64,000 bases of DNA from Halomonas sp. (GCF_020832045.1 NZ_JAFIFK010000050.1:62001-126000), one strand, 5' to 3'. Positions 11,554 through 22,573 are shown, counted from the stretch's first letter. Numbers and translations are program-made. Notes: generated by a model not told the origin, from the letters alone.

Positions 11554-13073
11554 ATGGCGGCCTGACAAAGGAACCTGCACCATCGGCCAGCGCCTGGTGG
11601 CGTGGGGGTTCACCCGGCTTGCGTCTGGCCCGCCATAGCCTCGGGTTGTTAGCACTGGCCATACTGCTGGTACCTTTCGCCGACCTCGCCATCCATACTC
11701 GCGACCCTTGGGGGGAACTGGCGCGCATGGCTTCCGGCATGGCCTGGCCAGCCTGGGGTGCCTTGGAGTCGCCTTTCGCGGCGCTGGGCCTCACCGTGGC
11801 AGTGGCCCTGTGGGGCACCCTGGCCGGGGTGGTGCTGGGCTTCCCCCTGGCGCTGCTGTTTGCACGCTCGCGACTGGTTCGCGCCGGCTGCGCCTTCGTG
11901 CGCGCCATCCATGAGCTGTTCTGGGCGCTTTTGTTCCTGCAGGTGTTCGGTCTCTCGGCACTCACCGCGCTAGCCGCGCTGGCGATTCCCTACGCCGGGA
12001 TCTTCGCCAAGGTATATGCCGAGATCCTCGAGCAGACCCCAAGCGCACCGCGCGATGCCCTGCCTTCAGGCAGCGGACGCTTGGCACGCTTCGTCTATGC
12101 CGAGCTGCCGCTGGCCTGGTCTCAGCTCGCCGCCTATACCCGCTACCGCTTCGAATGCGGCCTGCGTGCCAGCGTGCTACTCGGCTTCGTCGGCCTGCCG
12201 ACCTTGGGCTTCCATCTCGAAACCGCCTTTCGCGAAGGGCGCTACCCTGAAGCCGGTGCGCTGCTGTGGCTGTTCTATCTGCTGATCGCAAGCCTGCCGT
12301 GGTGGGGCCACAAGCGGCTGATTCCGCTGCTGCTGGTGGGCGGCGCCTGGCTGCTGGGGCCGTGGCCCAGAGTGGACGGTGCGCTGCTGTGGCGGTTCGT
12401 CTCCGAGGATATCTGGCCGGCGGCACTGCTGACCGGCGACTGGGCGGGACTGCTCGAATGGCTGGCGCGGATACCGGAGCTGGGGCCAGCCATCGGCAAT
12501 ACCCTGCTACTGGGGCTGCTCGGTACCGTCGGCGCACTTGCCGTGGCACTGGTGCTGTGGCCGCTGGCCAGCCGGCACTTCGGCAACCGCGCTTCCCGCC
12601 TGGCCGGGCACGGCGTGCTGATCTTCCTGCGCTCGACGCCGGAGCTGATGCTGGCGTTCATCTTCCTGCTGCTGCTCGGCCCTTCGCTGCTGCCCGCCTG
12701 GCTGGCACTCGCGCTGCACAATGGCGCCTTGATCGCCTTTCTGGTGGCACGCCACGCCGACGCCATCACCCCCGGCATGCCCGGGCTACCCGCCAGTAGC
12801 CGCCTGGCCTATGAACTGCTGCCGCGGGTCTACCCGGGTCTGCTGGCGCTGCTCTACTACCGCGCCGAGGTGATCCTGCGGGAAACGGCGATACTGGGCA
12901 TGCTGGGCGTCGCCACCCTGGGCTTCTATATCGAAGAGGGCTTCGACTACCTGATGTTCGACGTGGCCTTCTTCCTGCTGCTTATCACCGCCGTGCTCAA
13001 CATCGCCGTGGACGCCCTCTCGCGGCGCCTGAGGCCGCGAGAGGCACCATTGGATGACCCCTGTATCCGTTAG
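11550..13073 (+). CDS. PhnE-like ABC transporter permease, fused two-domain
   Basis: About 507 aa with two repeated permease domains ([26 protein letters not shown]...; [26 protein letters not shown]...) and two parallel motifs ([21 protein letters not shown] / [21 protein letters not shown]). Confidence 0.85.
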   Translation: MNGGLTKEPAPSASAWWRGGSPGLRLARHSLGLLALAILLVPFADLAIHTRDPWGELARMASGMAWPAWGALESPFAALGLTVAVALWGTLAGVVLGFPLALLFARSRLVRAGCAFVRAIHELFWALLFLQVFGLSALTALAALAIPYAGIFAKVYAEILEQTPSAPRDALPSGSGRLARFVYAELPLAWSQLAAYTRYRFECGLRASVLLGFVGLPTLGFHLETAFREGRYPEAGALLWLFYLLIASLPWWGHKRLIPLLLVGGAWLLGPWPRVDGALLWRFVSEDIWPAALLTGDWAGLLEWLARIPELGPAIGNTLLLGLLGTVGALAVALVLWPLASRHFGNRASRLAGHGVLIFLRSTPELMLAFIFLLLLGPSLLPAWLALALHNGALIAFLVARHADAITPGMPGLPASSRLAYELLPRVYPGLLALLYYRAEVILRETAILGMLGVATLGFYIEEGFDYLMFDVAFFLLLITAVLNIAVDALSRRLRPREAPLDDPCIR

Positions 13074-13444
13074 TAACTGTAGTCGCCGCCGGTCACTGCC
13101 GCCGTAACGGTGATCTCCACCTTGAGCTCGTCGGCGGGCATGGGTGCACAGACGCAGGTGCGCGCCGGGGCGTGGCCGGTGGGTACCCAGGCATCCCACA
13201 CCGCATTCATGGCTGCGAAGTCGCTGCCGTCCTTGAGATAGATCGTGGCCGTCAGCAGGTTTTCACGGTCGGAGCCGATCTCGGCGAGCAGCGCATCGAC
13301 CCGGGCCAGCATGCTTTCGGTCTGCTCGGCGATGTCGCCGTGGCGCGCCTCCGGGCCGGCCACCTGGCCGCACAAATAGGCAATACCGTTATGGATCACG
13401 GCGCGGCTCATGCGTGCCTTGGTGTCGTGACGAACGATGGTCAT
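13070..13444 (-). CDS. RidA family protein
   Basis: [74 protein letters not shown]. Confidence 0.9.
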   Translation of the reverse strand: MTIVRHDTKARMSRAVIHNGIAYLCGQVAGPEARHGDIAEQTESMLARVDALLAEIGSDRENLLTATIYLKDGSDFAAMNAVWDAWVPTGHAPARTCVCAPMPADELKVEITVTAAVTGGDYSY

Positions 13445-13582
13445 GTAACTCTCCTGCCAATGGAATTCGACAGATTCTAACGCATCATCGCGCCCCGTCG
13501 ATGCAGCGTCTCAGGATCAAGCTGCTATGATGCCGGGCTTCGTTTCATCTATTACTGCTTGTCATCGCCAAGGGAGGGCGTC

Positions 13583-14776
13583 ATGGGCTATCGCACCTTG
13601 CTGCGAGATCACCGAGGGTTGCTCGGCATCTGCTTCCTGGCGATGTTCACCTCGAGCATGGGCCAGAGCTTCTTCATCGGACTGTTTCAGGCACCGATCA
13701 GCGAACGGCTCGACTTGACGCCTGGCCAGTTCGGTAGCGCCTATGCCCTGGTCACGCTGGCGGCCGGCTTTGCCGTGCTGCGCCTGGGGCCAAGCCTCGA
13801 TTGGGTATCGCCGCGGCGCTTCGCTCTGCTGGTATTGACGACGCTCGCCACCGGCGTGTTGCTGCTGACGCTCTCACCCTGGTGGGGGCTGGGGGTGCTC
13901 GGCCTGGGGTTGGTACGCTTCTGCGGTCAGGGCATGATGACGCACCTGGGCAACACGTTGGCCGGGCGTGAGTTCGTGGCCCTGCGCGGACGCGCCCTGG
14001 GGCTGACAGGCATGGGGCTGATGCTCGGCGAAACGCTGCTGCCGCCCCTCGTCGCCCTGCTGCTGGTGCTGCTCGGATGGCGTGAGTTGTGGTGGCTGTT
14101 CGTACTGGTGTTGGCTGCCTGCTGGCTACCGGCGCTCGTGCGTGGCCCCTGGCCCGCGGCGCCCGGGGAGCGCCCCTCCCGCGGCCAACGCCTCGAAGGC
14201 CCACGCCCCTTTCGCGACGCGCGCTTCTGGCGTCTGCTGCCGCTGCTGATGACGCTACCTGTGACACTGACGGGGCTGTTCATCTACCAAGCGGTAATGA
14301 CACGGGACCTTGGCAGCACGCTCACCGTCTATGCCCTGGCGCTGACCGGCATGGGCCTGGCCAAGCTGCCCGGCGCACTGCTTGGCGGGCGCTGGGTCGA
14401 CCGCCTGGGGCCCGTAGCACTGGCGCGTTGGTATCTGCTGCCCTTTGCGCTTGCCTTGCTGCTTGCCATCGCCTTCGGCGGCCATTTCGGCGTATGGGCG
14501 CTGATGGTGGGTGGCGGGCTAGCCATGGGCACACAGGAACCCATCGCCACGAGCCTGCTGGTACGTATCTGGGGTGCCGAGTACCTCGGCACGGTCCGCG
14601 CCACGCTGAGCGCCAGCATGGTGTTTGCCACCGGGCTCGCCCCGGCGGCCTTGGGCATCGCCCTGGACCTGGGAGCGAGCTTTTCGCTCATCCTCGCCGG
14701 CATGCTGGCCTTCCTCGTGTTCGGCTGGTGGCTGGCCCAAAGCGTGCTGCGTAGCCCCGAAGCGCGGGGAGAATGA
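13583..14776 (+). CDS. MFS transporter
   Basis: About 12 hydrophobic segments; N-terminal FLAMFTSSMGQSFFIGLFQAPISERLDLTPGQFGSAYALVTLAAGF; RBS gggagg before ATG 13583. Confidence 0.85.
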   Translation: MGYRTLLRDHRGLLGICFLAMFTSSMGQSFFIGLFQAPISERLDLTPGQFGSAYALVTLAAGFAVLRLGPSLDWVSPRRFALLVLTTLATGVLLLTLSPWWGLGVLGLGLVRFCGQGMMTHLGNTLAGREFVALRGRALGLTGMGLMLGETLLPPLVALLLVLLGWRELWWLFVLVLAACWLPALVRGPWPAAPGERPSRGQRLEGPRPFRDARFWRLLPLLMTLPVTLTGLFIYQAVMTRDLGSTLTVYALALTGMGLAKLPGALLGGRWVDRLGPVALARWYLLPFALALLLAIAFGGHFGVWALMVGGGLAMGTQEPIATSLLVRIWGAEYLGTVRATLSASMVFATGLAPAALGIALDLGASFSLILAGMLAFLVFGWWLAQSVLRSPEARGE

Positions 14777-14777
14777 A

Positions 14778-14808
14778 CGACGCCACCGGCCTGAAGCCGA
14801 CGGCGTCG
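14778..14808. terminator. Candidate hairpin terminator between convergent MFS and usp genes
   Basis: CGACGCC-ac-CGGC-ctgaa-GCCG-ac-GGCGTCG nested inverted repeat immediately after the MFS stop; no clear T tract. Confidence 0.4.
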
Positions 14809-14823
14809 AAACATGGTGGAAAC

Positions 14824-15678
14824 CTAACGCAGCAGCAGCACCGGCACTCTGACCCGCCTAAGCATGGCGGTGGTGGTGCTGCCCACCAGAAGGTGACGAA
14901 TACGCGAGTGGCCGTAGGCGCCCATCACCAGCAGGTCGATGGCGTGCTCTTCCTTGTAGGCGCGAAGGGTCTCCTCCACCTCGCCGGCGCGGATCGCCCC
15001 TTCCGCCTCGTGGCCGGCCTCGCGCAGCGTAGCCAGCGCCCAGTCGAGCTGCGAGCGGTTGTCGCCAGTCTCGGCGCCGACGATCACCACATGCACGGGA
15101 ATGCCGCTGAACAGCGGGCTCTTGGCCAGCATCTCGACGCCCTTGCGGGTGGTCTTGCTGCCGTCGAAGGCAAGCATCACCCGCTGGGGTGGGGTGAAGG
15201 TTTGCGGCACCATCAGGATCGGCCGGTGCAGGGCACGCACCACCCGCTCCAGGTTGGAGCCCAAGTGCTCGCTGGCCTGATGGTAGGTCTCGCCGCGCTT
15301 GCCCAGCACCAGCAGGCGCATTTCGTTCTGCAGCTCCTCCAGGGTCTCCACCAGGGTGCCGTTGCGCTGTCGGGTGACGGGCTGTGCCACGCCATCCTCG
15401 ATGGCACGCTCCTTGGCCGCCTGAAGCATCGACCGCCCTTGCTCCTGAGCCACTTTGGCGCGCTGCTCGTCGAGCTGCGAAAGTTCCTCGAGCAGGTGTT
15501 CGCGTGAACCCAGACCGATGTTGCCGGCGAGGTCCACCTCAGCGGTTTGGGGGTGATTGTCCGCCACGTGAAGGAAGGTCAGCGGCGCACCGAGTGCAAG
15601 GCTGGCCCATGCGGCGTAGTCGCACACCCCAGTGGAGAACTGCGAGCCGTCGATGGCGGCCATTACCTGTTCGGTCAT
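14824..15678 (-). CDS. Universal stress protein, tandem UspA domains
   Basis: MTEQVMAAIDGSQFSTGVCDYAAWASLALGAPLTFLHV; second domain RVMLAFDGSKTTRKGVEMLAKSPL ... DLLVMGAYGHSRIRHLLVGSTTTAMLRRVRVPVLLLR. Confidence 0.93.
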   Translation of the reverse strand: MTEQVMAAIDGSQFSTGVCDYAAWASLALGAPLTFLHVADNHPQTAEVDLAGNIGLGSREHLLEELSQLDEQRAKVAQEQGRSMLQAAKERAIEDGVAQPVTRQRNGTLVETLEELQNEMRLLVLGKRGETYHQASEHLGSNLERVVRALHRPILMVPQTFTPPQRVMLAFDGSKTTRKGVEMLAKSPLFSGIPVHVVIVGAETGDNRSQLDWALATLREAGHEAEGAIRAGEVEETLRAYKEEHAIDLLVMGAYGHSRIRHLLVGSTTTAMLRRVRVPVLLLR

Positions 15679-15802
15679 CGTGTCGTTTCCTGGCTGGCGT
15701 ATGTCGTCATTCTCCCCTTCGTTTCTACCTCAGAGAAAGCGCCTTGGCCATGTGACAGATCATTGTCTTCAATCATCGAACCCGAGAAAACCATAGACGC
15801 TT

Positions 15803-16492
15803 TTATCGGTGCTGAATAGCTTGATGCCTGACTGACGAGGCCCTACTGTTAGCACGCTGCCAACGTCTAGCCAGCAACACGAATTCGATGACCGCAATCA
15901 GTATCAGCCCATAGCCGAGCAACTCCACCACCTCTTCCGCAGCGTTTTTGAAGGTTCGCACATAGTTTTCCTCCAGAACGGCCATCCAGAAGCTCTGACG
16001 GCCATAGAGACGGGAGAAAACATGGGTCACCAATACCCCAGCGGCGAACAAGCCAAAGGAAAAGCTGTTGCCGTACCAGGCAAACTCTTCAATAAATCGT
16101 CGGCGTTCCATTATCACCCAGTAGAGACACGGCACGATGACCAAGGCCACCAGCACCTTCCAGGTATGCCGGGCCACCCAGGTGTCCAGCCAATAGTCCT
16201 GCTCGCGAATGAAGGAGCTGAAGACGAAGGCGAACATCAGCAGCGTTATGGTTGGCCACACGCGCAGCACTTGGCGTACATAGAGAAGCAGCATGGCGCT
16301 CATCAACAGCAGCACGCTCTGTGCCAGCTCGGTGAACCCGAGCTCCGAGAATCGGCCTTCCGGGTGATATAGCGCTTCATAATAGGTGCCCTGAGCAAGG
16401 GCTGCGATGAAGAGCATATATATAAGGGTCCTCAGGCAGCTCATGCCGAAGCTTATGGACCCATTTTCGCCTGAGCAGGGAGAGGTGGACAT
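15803..16492 (-). CDS. Conserved-looking integral membrane protein, unknown function
   Basis: ORF with about 5-6 hydrophobic segments (TLIYMLFIAALAQGTYY, LAQSVLLLMSAMLLLYV, VLVALVIVPCLYWVIM, GLFAAGVLVTHVF, LLGYGLILIAVIEFVLLA); no family recognised. Confidence 0.7.
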   Translation of the reverse strand: MSTSPCSGENGSISFGMSCLRTLIYMLFIAALAQGTYYEALYHPEGRFSELGFTELAQSVLLLMSAMLLLYVRQVLRVWPTITLLMFAFVFSSFIREQDYWLDTWVARHTWKVLVALVIVPCLYWVIMERRRFIEEFAWYGNSFSFGLFAAGVLVTHVFSRLYGRQSFWMAVLEENYVRTFKNAAEEVVELLGYGLILIAVIEFVLLARRWQRANSRASSVRHQAIQHR

Positions 16493-16530
16493 AGTCAGAC
16501 CTGTTCGCACTTCACCAAATGATATCGGGG

Positions 16531-16878
16531 TCAGAACTGAGGTGCATCGAAGTCGTGGGGTTCGTCAGTATAGACGCATACATTGGCGTGCTGTACGTCT
16601 CCGTCGGGTGACTGGACGTGAGTGACGAAGAACTTCTGGATCTCACGACGGTTACAGTGCGCCTCAAACGCTTCGCGGCTGGCCCAGACCTCGTGAAAGA
16701 CGATCGGATAGCTGGCACCTTGTGCATTCGGATGGTCGATGTGGCGGGTCACCGTGTACTGCAGGCAACCATCTTCCCGGTGCGTATTAGGCTCCAATGC
16801 CTGCAGTGCTTTGAACAGGGCTTCTTCCCTGCCTGGCTTGGGCTTGAAGCTGGCGATACAGAAGATCTTGCTGGACAT
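16531..16878 (-). CDS. Antibiotic biosynthesis monooxygenase (ABM) domain / putative quinol monooxygenase
   Basis: KIFCIASFKPKPGREEALFKALQALEPNTHREDGCLQYTVTRHID...PIVFHEVWASREAFEAHCNRREIQKFF; start at MSSKIF. Confidence 0.85.
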   Translation of the reverse strand: MSSKIFCIASFKPKPGREEALFKALQALEPNTHREDGCLQYTVTRHIDHPNAQGASYPIVFHEVWASREAFEAHCNRREIQKFFVTHVQSPDGDVQHANVCVYTDEPHDFDAPQF

Positions 16879-16894
16879 ACGTTTTTTTCCTTCC

Positions 16895-18412
16895 TTAGTG
16901 TCCGCCCATGAGCTTCTCGACGGCGGCAGGGTCGTCATGAATGGCATAGCGATCGACGATGGTGGCAGTGGCTTGATTGAGGCCGATCAGCTCCACCTCG
17001 GTGCCTTCCCGGCGGAACTTGATGACGACTCGATCCAGTGTCTGCACCGCACTAATGTCCCAGAAGTGGGCGCGGGAGAGATCGATAGTGACCTTCTGCA
17101 CGGTTTCCTTGAAATCGAAGGCGTTACCGAAGCGCTCGGAAGAAGCAAAGAACACCTGGCCCACGACATTGTAGATTCTACGGCTGCCATCGTCGGCTTC
17201 TTCGGAGCCGATATAGAGAATGTTGCCCACCTTGTTGGCGAAGAACATCGCCGCCAACAGCACGCCGACGAAGACCCCGATGGCCAGATTATGCGTACCC
17301 ACGGTGACGGCCACGGTGGCCAGCATCACGATGTTGGTGCTCATCGGGTGTTTCTTGAGATCGCGGATCGAGGCCCAGCTGAAGGTGCCGATGGAAACCA
17401 TGATCATCACCGCCACCAGCGCGGCCATGGGAATCAGCGACACCCAGTCGGCGAGGAAAACCACCAAGATCAAAAGCAGCACGCCGGCTACCAGCGTGGA
17501 GAGCCGCCCGCGACCTCCCGACTTCACGTTGATCACCGACTGGCCGATCATCGCGCAGCCGGCCATGCCGCCCAGCAGGCCGGAGCCGATGTTTGCGATC
17601 CCTTGGCCCTTGCATTCGCGGTGCTTGTCGCTGGGAGTATCGGTCAGGTCATCGACGATGGTGGCGGTCATCATAGACTCCAGCAGGCCCACCACGGTAA
17701 GCATGATGGAGGTCGGCAGGATGATCCACAGCGTCTCGAGGTTCAGCGGCACGTCGGGCCAGAGGAAGATCGGCAGCGTATCGGGCAGCTCGCCCATGTC
17801 GCCCACGGTGCGAATGTCCATGCCGGAGAGTAGGTAGACGGCGGTGAGCACCACGATGCAGACCAGCGGCGAGGGAATCGTCTTGCCGATCTTGGGCACA
17901 TAGGGGAAGAGATAGATGATCCCGAGCCCAGCGATGGTCATGACATAGACGTGCCAGGTCACGCCGGTGAGCTCGGGCAGCTGCGCCATGAAGATCAGAA
18001 TCGCCAGCGCGTTGACGAAACCGGTGACCACCGAGCGCGAGACGAAGCGCATCAGCTCGGCCAGCTTCAGGTATCCGGCGGCTATCTGCAGCACCCCGGT
18101 GAGCAGGGTCGCGGCGAGCAGGTACTCGAGACCGTGGTCGCGCACCAGGGTAACCATCAATAGTGCCATGGCCCCGGTGGCGGCGGAAATCATACCCGGG
18201 CGCCCGCCGGTGAAGGCAATGATCACGGCGATACAGAAGGAGGCGTATAGCCCTACCTTGGGGTCGACGCCGGCAATGATGGAGAAGGCGATTGCCTCGG
18301 GAATCAGGGCCAGCGCGACCACGATGCCGGCGAGGGTGTCGCCCTTGATATTGGAGAACCACTCTTGCTGGATGGATCGGAACATTCTTTGGTCCAGTGG
18401 GTGAAGTGTCAT
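16895..18412 (-). CDS. SulP family inorganic anion transporter with STAS domain
   Basis: [67 protein letters not shown]-terminal STAS ([30 protein letters not shown]). Confidence 0.95.
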   Translation of the reverse strand: MTLHPLDQRMFRSIQQEWFSNIKGDTLAGIVVALALIPEAIAFSIIAGVDPKVGLYASFCIAVIIAFTGGRPGMISAATGAMALLMVTLVRDHGLEYLLAATLLTGVLQIAAGYLKLAELMRFVSRSVVTGFVNALAILIFMAQLPELTGVTWHVYVMTIAGLGIIYLFPYVPKIGKTIPSPLVCIVVLTAVYLLSGMDIRTVGDMGELPDTLPIFLWPDVPLNLETLWIILPTSIMLTVVGLLESMMTATIVDDLTDTPSDKHRECKGQGIANIGSGLLGGMAGCAMIGQSVINVKSGGRGRLSTLVAGVLLLILVVFLADWVSLIPMAALVAVMIMVSIGTFSWASIRDLKKHPMSTNIVMLATVAVTVGTHNLAIGVFVGVLLAAMFFANKVGNILYIGSEEADDGSRRIYNVVGQVFFASSERFGNAFDFKETVQKVTIDLSRAHFWDISAVQTLDRVVIKFRREGTEVELIGLNQATATIVDRYAIHDDPAAVEKLMGGH

Positions 18413-18813
18413 GCCGACAGGGGCCAGGCCTGTGGCGCATCAGGGGCAAGTCAAACGCTTACGGAGACCGGCGTCTAAGAGACGCAGTCTTAAGTGCGTT
18501 GCGAAATCGGCGTGAAAGAAACAGGTCGAGAAGCCCGGAACATCATAACGATGTCGAGCAGTGGTGTGCCGAGGACGGCATCACCCGAGGAGAGGGAACG
18601 CTAGGGCGGAGTGGCCAGCCCGGTCAGAGGAATCAGCACGTTGCGTTGGTCCAAGTTCAGATCAGTCGGCTCGCCGTGACACGATTGCGTCCCGACGTTC
18701 CGAAAAGAGGGGCGCATTCTAGCAGAGTCGATGCGGCGCTGCACCCCGGCCAGGATCAGCAGCACGTTGCCGCCTTTGGTCAGCAATAGACACTGCTGAC
18801 GATGAGCAAGTGA

Positions 18814-18849
18814 GTGAAACAAGGCGACCTCGGCTCAGACAGGTCGCCT
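18814..18849 (-). terminator. Candidate Rho-independent terminator of the nfeD-slipin unit
   Basis: Perfect 9-bp stem AGGCGACCT-cggctcagac-AGGTCGCCT; the minus strand continues ...TTGTTTCAC; lies downstream of the slipin stop. Confidence 0.6.
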
Positions 18850-18882
18850 CAGCATGCTACGCCCAAGCTGCATGACAATGCT

Positions 18883-19707
18883 TCAACCCTCTCCCAGGTC
18901 ATTGGGCCGGCCCGTCGCCGCCTCTCTCGCATCATCTCTCGCCTTGGCTGCCGGGGACGCCTTGAGGTGCCGGAACGCTTCCATGATATCCATCGGCAGC
19001 GGGAAAAAGATGGTCGAGGCGTTCTTGTTGCTCATGTCGCTCATGGTCTGTAGGTAGCGCAGCTGCAGCGCGGCGGAGTTCTCAGCCATGACGTTGGCGG
19101 CCTCGACCAGCTTCTTCGACGCTTGCAGCTCGCCTTCGGCATGGATCACCTTGGCACGACGCTCACGCTCGGCCTCGGCCTGGCGGGCAATGGCACGGAT
19201 CATGCTCTCGTTGAGATCGACGTGCTTGATCTCGACATTGGCCACCTTGATGCCCCAATCCTCGGTCTGGGCGTCGATGATCTCCTGGATATCATTATTG
19301 AGTTTGTCGCGCTCGGAGAGCATCTCGTCCAGATCATGCTTGCCCAGTACCGAACGCAGAGTGGTCTGAGCCAGCTGGCTGGTGGCCACGGTGAAATTCT
19401 CGACCTTGATGATCGCCTTCTCGGGATCGACCACGCGGAAGTAGAGTACCGCGTTGACTTTCACCGTGACGTTGTCCTGGGAGATGACGTCCTGCTCCGG
19501 CACGTCCATGGTGATCACGCGAAGATCCACCACGCTCATCTGCTGAATACCGGGTATGACAATGATGAGCCCCGGCCCCTTGACCGCCTGAAAACGACCG
19601 AGAAAGAAGATAACGCCACGTTTATACTCCGGCAAGATGCGAATCGACGCGGCGATTAGCATCAGTAGCAGGACTACCGGAATCAGGTATTCGATCATCA
19701 TGAGCAC
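18883..19707 (-). CDS. SPFH/slipin family membrane protein
   Basis: [76 protein letters not shown]...; [22 protein letters not shown]. Confidence 0.95.
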   Translation of the reverse strand: MLMMIEYLIPVVLLLMLIAASIRILPEYKRGVIFFLGRFQAVKGPGLIIVIPGIQQMSVVDLRVITMDVPEQDVISQDNVTVKVNAVLYFRVVDPEKAIIKVENFTVATSQLAQTTLRSVLGKHDLDEMLSERDKLNNDIQEIIDAQTEDWGIKVANVEIKHVDLNESMIRAIARQAEAERERRAKVIHAEGELQASKKLVEAANVMAENSAALQLRYLQTMSDMSNKNASTIFFPLPMDIMEAFRHLKASPAAKARDDAREAATGRPNDLGEG

Positions 19708-19723
19708 TTCTCCTTGGTATCGA

Positions 19724-21217
19724 TCACTGCGTTGTGGATGGTGGCCGATTGGCCGGCTCGACCTTGAGCGTAAGCCCCTCGACGGCCACTACGCGAACCT
19801 GTTGACCTCGGCGCAGCGCAGCGCTGCTACGTGCATTCCAGCGCTCGCCTTCCAGGCGCACATGGCCTTCGTTCCGAAAATCCTCTAACGCCACTCCCAG
19901 GCTGCCGATCATATGCTCATGGCCAATACGAGCCGGACGACGGCGAAGAGCGGTAAAGCGCACCATCACCCATAGCATGATGCCCGCCGCCAGCAAAGCC
20001 ACGCCGCCGATCATGGGCAGCGAGACGGCCAACTGATCGGAATCCATCAGTATCACCGACCCGATCACGAAGGCGACGATGCCCCCCATGCCGAGGATGC
20101 CGAAGCTGGGCATCAAGGCTTCACCAACGATCAAAGCGAGGCCGACAAGAATCAGCGCCAGTCCAGCATAGTTGATCGGCAATACCTGGAAGGCGAACAG
20201 GGCGAGCAGCAGCGAAATAATGCCAATGGTGCCCGGTACCAGGGCGCCCGGGTTGGAGAGTTCGAAGATCAGGCCGTAGAAGCCGATGATCATCAGGAAG
20301 TAGGCCACGTTGGGGTTGGTGATCACCTGCAGCAATTGGGTACGCCAGTCGGGATCAAGGCGTTCAACGGTAACGTCGGTGGTATTGAGGATGCGTTCGC
20401 CTCGCTCCATCACCACCTCGCGACCGTCGATCTGCGCCAGCAGGTCATCGATGTCACTGGCGACGACATCGATCACGTTGAGCTCGAGCGCCTCACGCGA
20501 GGTCAGGTTGACCGCCTCACGTACCGCTTCCTCTGCCCAATCGGCGTTGCGATCATGCCGCTCGGCCAGCCCGCGGATGTAATAGACTGCATCCTCGAGC
20601 ACCTTACGCTCCATGGCGGTCTCGCCACGCCGCCGGGTATCGGCCGGCGCTTCATCTGCGGCATCCTCCGCTTCGCCCTCGGCGACTTCGTCATTACCGC
20701 CTTCTGCTTCTTCCGTGGCTTCCTCCCCGTTGCGCTCTTCAGCCCTCGCATCTTCCTCGTCACGATCATCCATGCCGGGAAAGCCGCCGCCCATTTGCAC
20801 CGGCGTGGCCGAACCCAGATGCGTCGAAGGGGCCATGGCGGCGACGTGGCTACCGTAGAGCAAGTAGGTACCGGCACTGGCGGCACGCGCCCCACTGGGT
20901 GACACATAGATGGCTACGGGTACGGGTGAGGTGAGCATGGCGCGGATCATGCTGCGCATGGTGGCATCGAGCCCGCCCGGGGTATCCATTTGCACGATGA
21001 CCAGTTCGGCGTCGCGATCGGCCGCCTGGCGCAGGCCACGCTCGAAATAATCGCCGGTGGCCGGCCCGATTGCTCCTTCCACCGTAAGCACCAGGGCAAG
21101 GCGCTCGTTCTCCTGGGCCTGGCTCTGCCACGCCAGCAATCCGCCGCCCAAGGCGAGGCACAAGAAGCTGAACCAAAGCACAAGTCGGTGAAGCCAGGCG
21201 ACGCGGCGCACGCTCAT
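19724..21217 (-). CDS. NfeD family protein, ClpP-like serine protease domain, membrane region and NfeD OB domain
   Basis: [89 protein letters not shown]; paired with slipin. Confidence 0.93.
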   Translation of the reverse strand: MSVRRVAWLHRLVLWFSFLCLALGGGLLAWQSQAQENERLALVLTVEGAIGPATGDYFERGLRQAADRDAELVIVQMDTPGGLDATMRSMIRAMLTSPVPVAIYVSPSGARAASAGTYLLYGSHVAAMAPSTHLGSATPVQMGGGFPGMDDRDEEDARAEERNGEEATEEAEGGNDEVAEGEAEDAADEAPADTRRRGETAMERKVLEDAVYYIRGLAERHDRNADWAEEAVREAVNLTSREALELNVIDVVASDIDDLLAQIDGREVVMERGERILNTTDVTVERLDPDWRTQLLQVITNPNVAYFLMIIGFYGLIFELSNPGALVPGTIGIISLLLALFAFQVLPINYAGLALILVGLALIVGEALMPSFGILGMGGIVAFVIGSVILMDSDQLAVSLPMIGGVALLAAGIMLWVMVRFTALRRRPARIGHEHMIGSLGVALEDFRNEGHVRLEGERWNARSSAALRRGQQVRVVAVEGLTLKVEPANRPPSTTQ

Positions 21218-21349
21218 GACAAACTTTCCTCACGACGTGATAGGGGTATGCTTGTAGGACCCATTGAGGATGATTCAGTTTCTACTGAATCAGGTTAGCA
21301 GGCAGAACCGAGAACGCCGAACCCAACATCTGCCTAGGAGTTGATGACG

Positions 21350-22573
21350 ATGCGGATCCCAGCCCTTGCGGTCCCCCTACCAGCCCTTGCGGTCCCCCTA
21401 TTTGTCTCATTGAGCCTGTCGCTTCCTGCAGCGGCCGATACCTGGCAACACGTTCTCGACGATGCCCGCGGACAGACCGTCTACTGGCATGCCTGGGCCG
21501 GCGACACACGGGTCAACGACTATCTCGATTGGGTGAAGCGCCAGGTGCGGGACGAGCATGGGGTCGAGCTGGTACACGTCAAGATCGACGACACCGGCGC
21601 CGCTGTCTCGCGGGTGCTGGCCGAGCGCAGTGCCGGCAACCACGACGACGGCAGCGTCGATCTGATCTGGCTCAACGGCGAGAACTTCGCCGCCATGAAA
21701 GCGAACGACCTGCTCTACGGCCCCTTCGCCGAGACGCTGCCCAACTTCGCGCTGACCTTTCCCGAGCATAATCCCGAGGTGGTCACCGACTTCACGCTGC
21801 CTACGGAAGGCTATGAGTCGCCCTGGGGAAAGGCGCAGATCACTTTCTATTACGACGCCGAGGAATTCGACGAAGCACCGCCGCGCAGCATGGCGGAGAT
21901 CCTCGCCTGGGCCGAAGCCAATCCGGGGCGCTTCACGTATCCGCGAATTCCCGACTTCCTCGGCAGCACCTTCCTCAAGCAGGCGCTCATCGTCCTGGCC
22001 GACGATACCAAGGCCCTTTACGAACCGGTGGCACAGAGCGATTTCGAGACCGTCACCGCGCCGCTGTGGGACTACCTCGATGCCTTGCACCCCCACCTAT
22101 GGCGTAGCGGTCGACAGTTTGCCGCCAGCGGCCCCGAGATGCGCCGTTTGATGGCCGACGGCGAGCTGGCACTTGCCTTTACCTTCAACCCCGCGGAACC
22201 GGCCGCCGCCGTGGCCGACTTCGAATTGCCCGAATCGACCCGCAGCTACGTTCTCGAGGGCGGCACCCTGGGCAACGTGCATTTCGTCGCCATCCCGTTC
22301 AATTCCCCGCGTCGTTCCGGTGCCATGGTGGTAGCCAATTTTCTGCTCTCGCCCGAGGCTCAGGCACATAAGCAGGATATCTCGGTGTGGGGCGATCCCA
22401 CCGTACTCGACGTGACGCGTCTGGACGACGAAACTCGCGCGCTCTTTGCACAGGAGCGCGACAATCCCGCCCTGCTGGCCCCGGAGGCGCTGGCCGAGAC
22501 CCTGCCGGAACCGCATCCGAGCTGGATGACGGCGCTGCAGGACGCCTGGCAGTCACGTTACGTCGGCCGCTAG
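21350..22573 (+). CDS. YnjB-like ABC transporter substrate-binding protein
   Basis: DARGQTVYWHAWAGDTRVNDYLDWVKRQVRDEHGVELVHVKIDDTGAAVSRVLAERSAGNHDDGSVDLIWLNGENFAAMKANDLLYGPF; followed by YnjC- and YnjD-like genes. Confidence 0.85.
   Translation: MRIPALAVPLPALAVPLFVSLSLSLPAAADTWQHVLDDARGQTVYWHAWAGDTRVNDYLDWVKRQVRDEHGVELVHVKIDDTGAAVSRVLAERSAGNHDDGSVDLIWLNGENFAAMKANDLLYGPFAETLPNFALTFPEHNPEVVTDFTLPTEGYESPWGKAQITFYYDAEEFDEAPPRSMAEILAWAEANPGRFTYPRIPDFLGSTFLKQALIVLADDTKALYEPVAQSDFETVTAPLWDYLDALHPHLWRSGRQFAASGPEMRRLMADGELALAFTFNPAEPAAAVADFELPESTRSYVLEGGTLGNVHFVAIPFNSPRRSGAMVVANFLLSPEAQAHKQDISVWGDPTVLDVTRLDDETRALFAQERDNPALLAPEALAETLPEPHPSWMTALQDAWQSRYVGR
21359..21400 (+). repeat. Exact 21-bp tandem duplication (2 copies) inside the signal-peptide codons of the ynjB-like gene
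   Basis: CCAGCCCTTGCGGTCCCCCTA at 21359-21379 and again at 21380-21400, encoding PALAVPL-PALAVPL. Confidence 0.97.

Noticed and set aside
16739-17833. 364-aa + strand ORF opposite the ABM and sulP genes
   Set aside because: Highly His/Asp/Gly-rich shadow ORF with no motif.
18413-18813. Possible 4.5S/SRP RNA, tmRNA or tRNA in the sulP-slipin gap
   Set aside because: Diagnostic sequences (e.g. GGTCAGGTCCGGAAGGAAGCAGCC, T-loop GGTTCRANYCC with acceptor pairing) were not found.
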